Source: Gemmatimonadota bacterium (GTDB lineage: Bacteria; Gemmatimonadota; Gemmatimonadetes; Gemmatimonadales; GWC2-71-9). From it: a stretch of DNA of 64,000 nt. The position numbers and the translations under genes were made by a program. The first letter of the stretch is position 1, and the number at the start of each line of letters is the position of its first letter. The notes beneath the pieces were generated by a model, which had not been told where the DNA came from, ran no database searches, and saw nothing but the letters and a program-made list of their open reading frames with translations. The DNA is taken from positions 1 through 64,000 of the forward strand of contig QHUL01000057.1 of NCBI GenBank assembly GCA_003222115.1. The letters run 5' to 3'. Positions 17,071-25,763 of this stretch are shown here, one piece after another.

Positions 17071-17951
17071 CCCTGCCCCCTTCCCCCTTCCCCACGCCGG
17101 GGCTTCATGCGATCCGCCTCGCCCACAGCCCGGACGCGGACGACGCGTTCATGTTCTGGGCGATGACCAGCGGGCGCATCGCGACGGGGGCGCGCCGCTA
17201 CGTGCATGAGCTCGCCGATATCGAGACCCTCAATCGCCGGGCGCTCGCAGGGGAGCTCGAGTGCACGGCCGTCTCCTTCCACGCCTACGCCCACCTGGCC
17301 GACCGGTATGCCCTGCTCGCCCACGGCGCGAGCGTCGGAGATCGCTACGGCCCGCGTGTCGTGGCGCGTGCCCCGCGCCCGGCGGACCCGCGCGCCGCCC
17401 TCGCCGGGCTCACGGTCGCCGTGCCGGGCGAGCTGACGACGGCGTTCCTCGCCCTCCGGCTGTACCAGCCCGGGGCGCGCCACGTGGCGGTGCCCTTCGA
17501 CCGGATCGAGGAGCACGTGCTGGCCGGGAAGGCGGAGGCCGGCCTCCTCATTCACGAAGGGCAGCTGACTCATGGCGATCGAGGTCTGCACCTTTGGGTG
17601 GACATGGGAGAGTGGTGGTACGAGGAAACGGGCCTGCCGCTCCCCCTCGGCGGCAACGTGGTGAGGCGCGACCTCGGGGAGGAACTGATGCGCGCGATCG
17701 CCCGCGATCTCAAGGCGAGCATCGCCTACGGTCTCGCTCACCGGGGAGAAGCCCTCGCGTACGCCGCCGCCTACAGCCGCGGGCTCGACGCCGCGCGCAC
17801 TGATCGGTTCGTGGGGATGTACGTGAACGATTATTCGATGGACCTCGGCCCCCAGGGGCGCCGCGCGGTAGCGGAGCTCTTCACGAGGGCGGCCCGCGCC
17901 GGCGTGATTCCCGCCGTGTCGGACCTAACGTTCATCTCCGCCAGTCCCTAG
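17067..17951 (+). CDS. MqnD-like protein (1,4-dihydroxy-6-naphthoate synthase, menaquinone futalosine pathway)
   Basis: The 294-residue protein has the periplasmic-binding-protein-like fold of the MqnA/MqnD family. It shows the N-terminal AHSPDADDAFMFW segment (MqnD has SPCPNDTF here), then GELECTAVSFHAY and GLLIHEGQLTH. It should convert cyclic de-hypoxanthinylfutalosine to 1,4-dihydroxy-6-naphthoate for menaquinone. The GTG start forms a GTGA overlap with the previous gene; upstream in-frame codons belong to that gene. An MqnA-type dehydratase or a simple solute-binding relative is the alternative. Confidence 0.72.
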   Translation: MTLPPSPFPTPGLHAIRLAHSPDADDAFMFWAMTSGRIATGARRYVHELADIETLNRRALAGELECTAVSFHAYAHLADRYALLAHGASVGDRYGPRVVARAPRPADPRAALAGLTVAVPGELTTAFLALRLYQPGARHVAVPFDRIEEHVLAGKAEAGLLIHEGQLTHGDRGLHLWVDMGEWWYEETGLPLPLGGNVVRRDLGEELMRAIARDLKASIAYGLAHRGEALAYAAAYSRGLDAARTDRFVGMYVNDYSMDLGPQGRRAVAELFTRAARAGVIPAVSDLTFISASP

Positions 17952-17963
17952 ATTGGAGCAGTT

Positions 17964-19058
17964 GTGAAGGAGCCCCGCGTGACCGGCCTAGGCACAAACG
18001 AAGTCTCCGTCCTCGTGGTGGACGACGAGGAGCCCATCCGCAACGCCCTCAAGAAGTTCCTGACCCAGCAGCGATTCGAGGTGTACGCGGCGGCGTCCGG
18101 GGATGAGGCGCTGCAGCAGCTGCGGCGTCACCGGGTGGCGCTGATGCTGTGCGACATCCGCATGCCCGGGACGAGCGGCGTGGACCTGGTGCCGCAGGCC
18201 CTCGAGATCGAGCCCGATCTCGCCATCCTGATGCTCACCGCCGTGAACGACGCGACCAGCGCCGCGCTGTGCATGCAGCGGGGCGCGATGGACTATCTGA
18301 CGAAGCCGATCGAGCTGGCCGACCTGGGGCGGGCCGTGCAGCGGGCGCTGAAGCGCCGCGAGATGCTGCTCGAGAACCGCCACCTGAACCAGTGGCTCAA
18401 GGAAGAGGTCACGACCCGCACCGCGGAGCTGCAGCGGGAGCGCGTGAAGCTCGAGCGCATCTCGGTCGCGACGCTCGAGGCGCTCGTCAACGCGCTCGAG
18501 GCGAAAGACCCCTACATGCGTGGCCACTCCGCTCGGGTGGCGGATCTCTCCGCCACCATCGCCGCGGAGCTGGGCATGAGCGACGAGCAGGTGGAGCACG
18601 TCCGCGTGGCCGGGCGCCTGCACGACATCGGGAAGATCGGCACCCGCGAAGTGGTGCTCAACAAGCAAGGCGCGCTGTCGCCGGAGGAGTTCGAGCACGT
18701 CAAGCAGCACGTCGTCATCGGGTCCCAGATCCTCGCGCCGCTTCCCCACCTCGAGCACATCATCGCCATGGTGCGCAGCCACCACGAGCGCTGGGACGGT
18801 ACCGGCTACCCCGACGGCCTGCGGGGGGAGGAGATCCCGCTGGGGGGACGCGTCATCGCCGTGGCGGAGGTCTACGACGCACTGTGCACGTCCCGACCCT
18901 ACCAGGAGAAGATGGCGCCCGAGCAGACCGTGGAGCGGATGGCGGACCTCGCCGGCACCGTGCTCGACCCCAAGGTCTTCGAAGCGTTGGCGGCGATCGT
19001 GGCGCGGCGCCACACGCTCGTGTTCCTCGACGAGGGCGCCACCGACCAGCCGGAGTGA
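17964..19058 (+). CDS. Response regulator with HD-GYP output domain
   Basis: The 364-residue protein has a receiver domain (about 14-130: VDDEE, CDIRMPG with the phosphorylatable Asp, LTKP with the conserved Lys), a coiled linker and an HD-GYP domain (about 170-345). HDIGK and HHERWDGTGYPDG carry the metal ligands and the GYP motif, so it should degrade cyclic di-GMP. It starts with GTG preceded by GGAG; a TAGATT box (17949-17954) also overlaps the mqnD-like stop. No partner kinase is adjacent. Confidence 0.93.
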   Translation: MKEPRVTGLGTNEVSVLVVDDEEPIRNALKKFLTQQRFEVYAAASGDEALQQLRRHRVALMLCDIRMPGTSGVDLVPQALEIEPDLAILMLTAVNDATSAALCMQRGAMDYLTKPIELADLGRAVQRALKRREMLLENRHLNQWLKEEVTTRTAELQRERVKLERISVATLEALVNALEAKDPYMRGHSARVADLSATIAAELGMSDEQVEHVRVAGRLHDIGKIGTREVVLNKQGALSPEEFEHVKQHVVIGSQILAPLPHLEHIIAMVRSHHERWDGTGYPDGLRGEEIPLGGRVIAVAEVYDALCTSRPYQEKMAPEQTVERMADLAGTVLDPKVFEALAAIVARRHTLVFLDEGATDQPE

Positions 19059-19077
19059 CCGCGCCCCCCCGCGTCCC

Positions 19078-19998
19078 GTGATCGTGGCCGTCACGGGCGC
19101 CACGGGATTCGTGGGACGCCATCTCGTCGACACCCTGCGCCGCCGCGGGCACGCCGTGCGCGCGCTCGTCCGGGACCCGGCGCGCGCCCGCTGGCTCGCG
19201 GCCGGCGGCGTCGAGCTCGTGCGCGGCGACGTGCGCGACCCCCCCAGCCTGCGGCCCTTCGCGGAGGGAGCGGACGCCGCGATTCATCTCGTCGGGATCA
19301 TCGTCGAGCGCGGGCGCCAGAGCTTCGCCGCCGTGCACGTCGCCGGCACCGCGGCCGTGCACGCCGCCGCCCGAGCGGCCGGCGTGCGACGCTTCGTCCA
19401 CATGAGCGCGGTGGGCGCGCGCCCCGAAGCGAATGCGACGCCCTATCACCGGACCAAGTGGCAGGCCGAGGAACTGGTTCGGGACTCGGTCCTGCCCTAC
19501 GTCATCCTGCGACCGTCCCTCATCAACGGCCCGGAGAACGCCCCCATCCGGACGCTCGCGCGGCTGCACTATGCGTTGCCCCTGATTCCCGTGTTCGGGG
19601 ACGGCCGTTTCCCTTCCCAGCCGGTCTGGATAGACGACGTGGCGCTCGCGTTCGCGCTCGCCGCCGAGCGCGTCGAGCTGACCGGCACGTTCGAGCTCGG
19701 CGGACCGGAGGTCCTCAGCTACGAGCAGTTCGTGCTCGCCATCGGGCGCGCCGCCGGCCGCTCCCGGCCGCTCGTGCACGTGCCGCTCCCGGTCGTTCGG
19801 GCGGCAGCCGCCGTCTTCGATCGCCTGGGCGCCGCCGCGCCGCTCACGAGCGACCAGTTACAGATGCTGGTGGAGGGGAGTGCGACTCCGGAGAACGCGA
19901 TCGAGCGGGTGTTCGGGATCGAGCCGCTCTCGTTCGAGGAGGGGTTGAGACGGTTTCTTCCCTTCTCCCGGTCTCGGAAAAACCAAACCCGGGGCTAG
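19078..19998 (+). CDS. NAD(P)-binding epimerase-like protein (NDUFA9 type)
   Basis: The 306-residue protein has an N-terminal Rossmann motif TGATGFVG and a downstream Y-H-R-T-K variant of the YxxxK signature. The VWIDDVA segment and a C-terminal substrate-like domain match the atypical short-chain dehydrogenases related to complex I NDUFA9. Such proteins are thought to modify sugar nucleotides or lipids or to stabilise respiratory complexes. It starts with GTG 19 bp after the HD-GYP gene and is probably co-transcribed with it. Confidence 0.8.
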   Translation: MIVAVTGATGFVGRHLVDTLRRRGHAVRALVRDPARARWLAAGGVELVRGDVRDPPSLRPFAEGADAAIHLVGIIVERGRQSFAAVHVAGTAAVHAAARAAGVRRFVHMSAVGARPEANATPYHRTKWQAEELVRDSVLPYVILRPSLINGPENAPIRTLARLHYALPLIPVFGDGRFPSQPVWIDDVALAFALAAERVELTGTFELGGPEVLSYEQFVLAIGRAAGRSRPLVHVPLPVVRAAAAVFDRLGAAAPLTSDQLQMLVEGSATPENAIERVFGIEPLSFEEGLRRFLPFSRSRKNQTRG

Positions 19999-20104
19999 TT
20001 ACTCCCCGGGCTGGCGGTCGGGCGAAGTGGCCGTCACACTTCGGCCGCGACCAAGGGCTGCTGTCTAGCTTGTTAGACGTACATCCCCCCGAAAAGGTTG
20101 CAGG

Positions 20105-20533
20105 CTACCAGCGCTTCACCCGTCCCAGCCGCGACGCGGTGATCATTTCGAAACGTGACCCGCGCCGCAGCACGACCGTCGTGTTGGACGCCCCCCACCC
20201 AACGCCGGTGGGACCGAACACGATTTCGGGATTCGACACCTCCAGGCGCACGCCCGCCTCCTGCGGGCCGGCCCAGCGCAGCAGCGGGGTCCAGGTCCGG
20301 TCGTCCCAGCGGTCAATCCTCAGCGAGTCGACGGCGACGACGAGCCGGGCTCTCGCCCCTCGCATGATCGCGACATGACGGGTGACGGCCAGTGCGGTAG
20401 TCACCTTGGACGCCTCGACGTCCACCGCCAGCCAGTCGAGCACCCCGCCGAGCCGGGGCAGAGTGACGGCGGTCACCACCGCGATCACGGCCACGGTGAC
20501 GCTGAGCTCGACGAGCGAGAAGCCGCGCCGCAT
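20105..20533 (-). CDS. Type II/IV pseudopilin-like protein (GspH/FimT)
   Basis: The 142-residue protein has a class III prepilin leader: RRGFSLVEL, with cleavage expected after the glycine and Glu5 kept, followed by a hydrophobic helix to about residue 28. The rest is beta-rich as in GspH/FimT minor pilins. No assembly ATPase, peptidase or other pilin gene is nearby, so it must work with machinery encoded elsewhere. Confidence 0.85.
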   Translation of the reverse strand: MRRGFSLVELSVTVAVIAVVTAVTLPRLGGVLDWLAVDVEASKVTTALAVTRHVAIMRGARARLVVAVDSLRIDRWDDRTWTPLLRWAGPQEAGVRLEVSNPEIVFGPTGVGWGASNTTVVLRRGSRFEMITASRLGRVKRW

Positions 20534-20690
20534 GGCCCCGAATTAGGGTCCGTGGGGCCCGGGCGGCGGCACCGAACGGCTGCGGTGCAGCGCAGGAAAA
20601 CGCGAGGGCCGGCGGTCTAACGCGGCCGCTCAAAAAACGATATGTTGGTGGCCTGTCGGCGTTCCGGGGCGCTTCTCGGAGATCATCGCC

Positions 20691-21962
20691 ATGCGCGTAC
20701 CACGTGTGAAGGTTCAACCGCTGCCGCACGCCGTGTTCCTGACCCGCCTCGCGAGCGCCGCTAACGGCAACGCCATCGACGTTCGGCTCGGCCAGGGTGC
20801 CTTCTTGACCCTCCGTCTGGTCGACCTGCTGAGCCGGGACCACGAGCCGTCGCATCCCGACGCCTTCACGTACCAGCATCGCGCTACGGAACGGTTCTGC
20901 CGGGACTTGCAGTGTGGCGGGCCGGAAGAGGCTCACTTGAAGGGGCTGGTGGGCACCGCGGCGGACTCCTACCGGTCGGGCGACTCCCGGCTGATCGCGC
21001 CCGCGCTGCTTGCCTACGCGCTCTATCTGGAGGATGACGCGCGCTACGAGGAGGCGCTCGACGTGCTGGAGACGACGCTCCAAGTCGGGGGCGAGCGGCT
21101 GCGAGTGGCGGACGCCGTCGCCGCGACGCTGCGGCTCGCCCGCGTCAACCGCAAGCTCGCCCGCTTCGCCGACGCCGAGACGGCGTATGTGCACGCCGGC
21201 CAACTGGCCGCAGCCGCGGGCGACCGCTACGCCGTGCTGCTCAGCCGCATCGGCCTCGCGGGCGCGATCCAAGGCCGCGGGAACCTGGCGGAAGCCGAGC
21301 GCTGCTACCGGGAGATCTTGGCGGACGCGCGGATGGCAGGGGAGCACGACGCGGAAGCTCAGGCCGAGCACGGCCTGGGGACGACGCTGCTGTTGCGAGG
21401 TCAACCGGCAGAAGCGGCGCCGCATGCGTGGCGTGCATCCGAGCTCTACGAAAACGAGGCGGCTCAGCTCCGGGCGCTCGGCGACCTCGCGCTGATGCTC
21501 TCCGCGCTGGGCGACGCTGAAAGCGCCGAGCGGGCGCTCGCCCTCGTGGTGCGACGCAGCGCGAACCAGGACGGCATCATGAATGCGCTGATCGAGCTGA
21601 TGCACTGCGCGTCCTACCGGCGGGACCGGCTGGGGTTCGAGCGCTGGCGCGGAGAGTGCGAGGGGCGCCTGGAGCACATGGCGCCGAACATGGTGACGGA
21701 CTTCCTGCTCAAGGTCGGCGTCGGCCACGCCCGCTTCGGCTATTTCTCCAAAGCGGAGACGTTCCTCGCCGCGGCGCTCGAGACCGCCGCCGCCAACGGC
21801 CTGCACGAGTTCGAATTCCGAATCGAGCGGATCCGCAACGGGCTCGGCGACTGTCGCGAGGAGCTAGAGAACGCCTGCGCCGATGCCACCGAGCCCGTCA
21901 CGAGCGAGCCGCTGCGCACGGTGCGCCAGTCCCTGCAGGAGCTGGCGGGGGCCGGCGTCTAA
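20691..21962 (+). CDS. TPR-repeat protein
   Basis: The 423-residue protein has at least six tetratricopeptide-like helical pairs from about residue 120 to 380 (for example RYEEALDVLETTL, NLAEAERCYREIL and YFSKAETFLAAAL). There is no signal peptide and no DNA-binding domain that I can see; the first 100 residues are not recognised. GGAG lies 9 nt before the ATG. It converges on the small exported peptide gene and may belong with the regulators that follow. Confidence 0.75.
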   Translation: MRVPRVKVQPLPHAVFLTRLASAANGNAIDVRLGQGAFLTLRLVDLLSRDHEPSHPDAFTYQHRATERFCRDLQCGGPEEAHLKGLVGTAADSYRSGDSRLIAPALLAYALYLEDDARYEEALDVLETTLQVGGERLRVADAVAATLRLARVNRKLARFADAETAYVHAGQLAAAAGDRYAVLLSRIGLAGAIQGRGNLAEAERCYREILADARMAGEHDAEAQAEHGLGTTLLLRGQPAEAAPHAWRASELYENEAAQLRALGDLALMLSALGDAESAERALALVVRRSANQDGIMNALIELMHCASYRRDRLGFERWRGECEGRLEHMAPNMVTDFLLKVGVGHARFGYFSKAETFLAAALETAAANGLHEFEFRIERIRNGLGDCREELENACADATEPVTSEPLRTVRQSLQELAGAGV

Positions 21963-21981
21963 CGCGAGGCCCGGCCGGTGA

Positions 21982-22128
21982 TCAGTGGGGGCAGGTGTTC
22001 GGGTTATTGACGTCGCACAACGTGCCTTGTTTCGCCTGGCTCGGACCAGTGGAGTCGGCACAGGCGGCGCTCGCGAGGGCGAAGGAGAAGGCGCACAGCA
22101 CCAAGAGGAAACGGATCCGGCGGGACAT
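21982..22128 (-). CDS. 48-residue exported peptide or lipopeptide
   Basis: The gene encodes 48 residues: two arginines, a hydrophobic signal (LLVLCAFSFALAS), then AACADSTGPS. Cys23 could be lipidated (weak lipobox ASAAC), or signal peptidase could cut nearby. The mature end has two cysteines eight residues apart (Cys38 and Cys46 around DVNNPNT) that could form a small disulfide loop. A strong Shine-Dalgarno GGAGG lies 4 nt before the ATG, which fixes the start. It is transcribed away from the AraC-type regulator at 22243. Signalling or surface roles are speculation. Confidence 0.65.
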   Translation of the reverse strand: MSRRIRFLLVLCAFSFALASAACADSTGPSQAKQGTLCDVNNPNTCPH

Positions 22129-22200
22129 AGAACCTCCGCGCATGGTGTTGGGTTGACTGAGAACTTCACCCCAACGTTGGACGCGCGGCTGACGCTTTTT

Positions 22201-22236
22201 TAGGGCGATTTTGCGGCACCATAGGGCTCTTTTGCG
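22201..22236 (+). promoter_or_regulatory. Direct repeat with 21-bp spacing, AraC-type operator candidate
   Basis: TAGGGCGATTTTGCG (22201-22215) and TAGGGCTCTTTTGCG (22222-22236) match at 13 of 15 positions and start 21 bp apart, two helical turns. They lie just upstream of the AraC-type regulator and in the region between it and the divergent small peptide gene. AraC proteins typically bind directly repeated half-sites with this spacing. Confidence 0.65.
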
Positions 22237-22242
22237 ACATTT

Positions 22243-23043
22243 ATGCTGATCTTGGCGGCCGTCCCCGATATTCAGCTGCTCAACCTGCGCCGCGCGGCGG
22301 CGGCGCGGTTCACGCTGGCGCGCGCGGGAAGCTGGGCGGAGGCCTTGAGCACGATCCGCACGCGCCCGGTCGAGCTCGCAGTCGTCGATCCGCTGCTGTC
22401 GGGGGAGCCGCGGACCCGAGAGATCGAGCGGCTGCGCGTGCTGTTCCCCTCGTTGCCGCTGGTGCTGTACACGACGCTGACGCCGCGCACGGCGGGCGTG
22501 CTGCTCACGCTGGGGCAGCGCGGGATTGAGCACGTCATCATCGCCCGCTACGACGACCACCCGCTGCGGCTGCGGGAGGTCCTGGCGGAGGAGGAAGCCC
22601 ACTCGGCGTCACGACTGCTCCTGGATCAACTGGCCGACGCCCTGGCGCCCTTGCCGCGCGAGCTGCGCTGGGTGCTCGAGGAGGCGCTGCGATCGCCGGC
22701 CGGCGTGCAGACGGTGGGCCAGGTGGCCGCACGCGCCCGCGTGGACCGTCGCACCTGCGAGCGCTGGTTCACGCGGGTGGGGCTTCCCTCGCCCCGCCAG
22801 TTCCTCGCCGCGGCCCGCGTGCTGTACGCCCACCGGCTGCTCCAGGACCCGGGCTTCACCATCGAAGACGTCGCGCAGCGCCTCGGCTACGCCCAGGCGA
22901 AGACGCTGCAGCAGCACGCCCGCAGCTATCTCGGAGTCACCGCGGGCGAGATGCGCCTGTCATTGAGCCCCCAGGAGGCCCTGGAGCGGCTGACACGGCG
23001 GTTCCTCAAGCCGCAGCGCTCCCGGCAGGTGATCGCGTCGTGA
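22243..23043 (+). CDS. Pseudo-receiver/AraC-type transcription regulator
   Basis: The 266-residue protein has an N-terminal receiver-like domain (about 1-115) whose core VVDPLL keeps one Asp but lacks the N-terminal acidic pair and the conserved Lys, so phosphorylation is doubtful. The C-terminus (about 150-240) is an AraC-type double helix-turn-helix (VGQVAARARVDRRTCERWF, then IEDVAQRLGYAQAKTL). The direct repeat right upstream suggests autoregulation and control of the divergent peptide gene. It is coupled to the next receiver gene by GTGA. Confidence 0.8.
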   Translation: MLILAAVPDIQLLNLRRAAAARFTLARAGSWAEALSTIRTRPVELAVVDPLLSGEPRTREIERLRVLFPSLPLVLYTTLTPRTAGVLLTLGQRGIEHVIIARYDDHPLRLREVLAEEEAHSASRLLLDQLADALAPLPRELRWVLEEALRSPAGVQTVGQVAARARVDRRTCERWFTRVGLPSPRQFLAAARVLYAHRLLQDPGFTIEDVAQRLGYAQAKTLQQHARSYLGVTAGEMRLSLSPQEALERLTRRFLKPQRSRQVIAS

Positions 23044-23465
23044 CCGCGCAAGGCTCGTCCGCCCCCAAGCCGCCGCCCAAAACCGTCCTGATCGTGGACG
23101 ACGAAGCGCCGCTGCGCCGCGTGCTCGAGCGCTCGCTCGCGCGGCACGGCTACCGCGTGCTCGCCGCCGGGAGCGGGGAGGACGCCTACCAGCTGCTCGC
23201 CACGGAAGCCGTGGACGCCGTGCTGCTCGACATCCATCTCCCCATGGTCTCGGGATTGTCCCTGTACCTCGCGATGACGAACGCGCAGCCGCGGCTCGCC
23301 GGGCGCATCGCCCTGATGACGGGGGACGCGGAGGCCGAGGAGATCCGCACCTGGCTCGAACACCACCGCTGCCCGGTGATCCGCAAACCGTTCAACCTGA
23401 GCGAGGTCACCGATTGGCTGCGCCGCGTGCTGCAGGCCCGCGAGCGCGAGGCGGGAAACGGCTGA
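23040..23465 (+). CDS. Stand-alone CheY-type receiver protein
   Basis: The 141-residue single-domain response regulator keeps all key residues: the VDDEA acidic pocket, LLDIHLPM with the phosphorylated Asp, MTGD with the Thr, and IRKPF with the Lys. There is no output domain. Its GTG start overlaps the AraC-type gene stop as GTGA, so the intact receiver may act with the pseudo-receiver regulator. No histidine kinase is in the window. Confidence 0.9.
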   Translation: MTAQGSSAPKPPPKTVLIVDDEAPLRRVLERSLARHGYRVLAAGSGEDAYQLLATEAVDAVLLDIHLPMVSGLSLYLAMTNAQPRLAGRIALMTGDAEAEEIRTWLEHHRCPVIRKPFNLSEVTDWLRRVLQAREREAGNG

Positions 23466-23468
23466 GTC

Positions 23469-24104
23469 ATGACCGCCACGCAGACCGATCCACTCCACGT
23501 CCTGCGCGAGTATCGCAACCTGGCCCCGTGGAACCTGCGCGACCTCGCAGGGCTGGTGGGCGCAGTGCTGGACGCGTCGGCGATCACGCCGATCAACGCG
23601 GCGGCGCGCGCCCAGCCGAGCGAGCGTACGGTCCGCTTTTACGTGACCAAAAGGCTCGTCAGCCCACCCGAAGGGCGCGGCACGGCCGCCACGTACTCCT
23701 ACCGCCACTTCCTCCAGCTGCTGTGGATCAAGCTGCGCCAGATGGAGGGGGGGACTCTCGCCGCGATCACGAAGGAGATGCAGGACCAGACCGGTGACGT
23801 GCTGGAGCGCCGGGCGGCGCAGGTCCTGGGCCCGTCGCTGACGTCGCCGGACCGGCTCCCCCTGCGCGGCCGCGGCGCGCCGCCGCGCGGCAAGTCGGGG
23901 CGGGCGCTCACGGCGTGGCTGACCCGCGACGCCGAGCGCGACCCCCAGGCCGCCAGCAACTGGCGCCGCATCCCGGTAAGCCGGGGCGTCGAGCTGCACG
24001 TTGACGCGGCGCATCCGCTGGTGCGAGTGGGTCCCGACGAAGCAACGGTCGCGGAGGCGGTGAGGCAGCTGCTCGCGAAACTTCTCCCGCAGGGCTCCGC
24101 GTAA
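23469..24104 (+). CDS. MerR-type winged-helix regulator
   Basis: The 211-residue protein has a MerR-like winged helix at about residues 50-100: SERTVRFYVTKRLVSPP followed by YSYRHFLQLLWIKLRQ. The first 45 residues and the C-terminal part (about 110-211) are not recognised; no cysteine metal site is visible. It starts 3 bp after the receiver gene, so the AraC-type, receiver and MerR-type genes look like one operon. It may control the lemA-htpX genes 37 bp downstream. Confidence 0.78.
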   Translation: MTATQTDPLHVLREYRNLAPWNLRDLAGLVGAVLDASAITPINAAARAQPSERTVRFYVTKRLVSPPEGRGTAATYSYRHFLQLLWIKLRQMEGGTLAAITKEMQDQTGDVLERRAAQVLGPSLTSPDRLPLRGRGAPPRGKSGRALTAWLTRDAERDPQAASNWRRIPVSRGVELHVDAAHPLVRVGPDEATVAEAVRQLLAKLLPQGSA

Positions 24105-24141
24105 GGCTGCGGCGCGACTTCCTCAACCCGGGAGTTCCGAA

Positions 24142-24726
24142 ATGTCGTCCTGGCTGTTGCTGATCCTGCTCGCGGCCGTCGCCCTGTGGCTGGTCGGCGC
24201 CTACAACGGCCTCGTGTCCCTCAAGAACCAGACGCTCAACGCGTTCAAACAGATCGACGTCCAGCTCAAGCGGCGACACGACCTGATCCCGAACCTCGTG
24301 AACGCGGTGAAGGGAGCGATGGACTTCGAGCGGTCCACGCTGGAGGCGGTGATCCAGGCGCGCAATCAGGCGGTGCAGGTGAACGCGAGCGGCCCGGGGG
24401 GCGTCAAGCGCATCAGCCAGGCCGAGAACGCCCTGTCCTCGGCGCTGCAGCGGCTGTTGGTGGTGGTGGAGCAGTATCCCCAGCTCAAGGCCACGAGCAA
24501 CGTCGGCCAGCTCCAGGAGGAGCTGACGTCGACGGAGAACCGCATCGCCTTCGCGCGCCAGCTCTACAACGACACGGCGACCCAGTACAACACGCGCCAG
24601 CAGCAGTTCCCGACGTCGCTCGTCGCGGGGCTGGCCCGGGCCCAGCCCGCCGACCTGTGGGAGATCACGGACCAAGGCGAGCGCGCCGTGCCACAGGTCG
24701 ACCTCTCGCTGAAGCCCAAGGCGTGA
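24142..24726 (+). CDS. lemA: LemA family membrane protein
   Basis: The 194-residue protein has an N-terminal membrane helix (residues 4-22) and the LemA helical domain: YNGLVSLKNQ, then RRHDLIPNLVNAVKG, NQAVQVNAS, PQLKATSNVGQLQEEL and ENRIAFARQLYND. LemA proteins are usually next to HtpX-like proteases, as here, with a GTGA overlap. Its exact role is not known; membrane stress or quality control is the usual proposal. Confidence 0.93.
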   Translation: MSSWLLLILLAAVALWLVGAYNGLVSLKNQTLNAFKQIDVQLKRRHDLIPNLVNAVKGAMDFERSTLEAVIQARNQAVQVNASGPGGVKRISQAENALSSALQRLLVVVEQYPQLKATSNVGQLQEELTSTENRIAFARQLYNDTATQYNTRQQQFPTSLVAGLARAQPADLWEITDQGERAVPQVDLSLKPKA

Positions 24727-25763
24727 CGGACGAAGCATCGCTCACTCTGTTTCAGCAGCAGGAAGCCAATCGCCGGCGCACGACGCTGCTGGTGGTTGGC
24801 TTCGTGCTTTTCTTCGCGTGGCTCGGCTTCGGTGGGGACTTCATCTACTGGCTCGCCACGGCGCACGAGCCTCCCGCCGCGCGACACACCGTGTGGTGGT
24901 TCGGAATGGCGGCTACGGCCCTGGGCGTGCTGCTCGCCTGGTACGCCTACTCGACGGGCCCTGAGAAGGTGCTGTGGGCGACCGGGGCCGAAGAGGTCAC
25001 GGACCCCGCGACCGACCAGCAGCGCCAGCTCGTGAACGTCGTCGAGGAGATGGCGATCGCCGCGGGCGTGCCGCGGCCGCGGATCTGGATCGTCTCCGAT
25101 CCCGACCCGAACGCGTTCGCCACCGGTCTCGACCCGCGCCACGCCCACGTGGCCGTCACCCAGGGGCTGCTCGACCTCTGCAGCCGGGACGAGCTCCAGG
25201 CGGTCATCGCTCACGAGCTGGGGCACGTGAAGAACCTCGACGTGCGGCTCATGACCACGTTGGCGGCCCTGGTGGGCGCCGTGCTGCTGATGCGCGACGG
25301 CGCGACCCGCATCTTTTTCAGTCCGGGCTCGGGGAGAATCGGAGGGAGTGGGGGCGGTGGCGGCCGGGGAGGTAGGAAGAATCTCGGGCCGCTGGTGGCG
25401 GTCCTGCTCGTCGTGTGGATCGTGTCCTGGATCCTGGCGCCGATCATCTCCCAGCTGCTCGCGCTCGCGGTCAGCCGCAAGCGTGAGTACCTGGCCGATG
25501 CGATGGGCGCGCAGTTCACCCGCAATCCCCTCGCGCTCGCGAGCGCGCTCCAGAAGATCGAGTCGGCCGACGCCCCCACGACGCACATCAAGCAGGGCGC
25601 CGCGCACCTCTGCATCGCCGACCCGCTCGGCCGGCGGCTCACGAGCCACGAAGGCTTCCTCGCCGACCTGCTCGCAACGCACCCCCCGATGGCGAAGCGG
25701 ATCACGATCCTGCGGGGCATGGGGTACGCCGCCTTGAAGAAGGAGGGAGGGAGCGCCGCGTGA
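24723..25763 (+). CDS. htpX: HtpX-like M48 membrane metalloprotease
   Basis: The 346-residue M48 protease has two N-terminal membrane helices, a cytosolic domain with the zinc motif HELGH, then a hydrophobic helix region and the downstream REYLADAMGA with the third zinc ligand Glu. A Gly-rich loop (GGSGGGGGRGG) separates the two. The GTG start at 24723 overlaps the lemA stop as GTGA; longer frames run through lemA. It should degrade misfolded membrane proteins. Confidence 0.92.
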   Translation: MTDEASLTLFQQQEANRRRTTLLVVGFVLFFAWLGFGGDFIYWLATAHEPPAARHTVWWFGMAATALGVLLAWYAYSTGPEKVLWATGAEEVTDPATDQQRQLVNVVEEMAIAAGVPRPRIWIVSDPDPNAFATGLDPRHAHVAVTQGLLDLCSRDELQAVIAHELGHVKNLDVRLMTTLAALVGAVLLMRDGATRIFFSPGSGRIGGSGGGGGRGGRKNLGPLVAVLLVVWIVSWILAPIISQLLALAVSRKREYLADAMGAQFTRNPLALASALQKIESADAPTTHIKQGAAHLCIADPLGRRLTSHEGFLADLLATHPPMAKRITILRGMGYAALKKEGGSAA

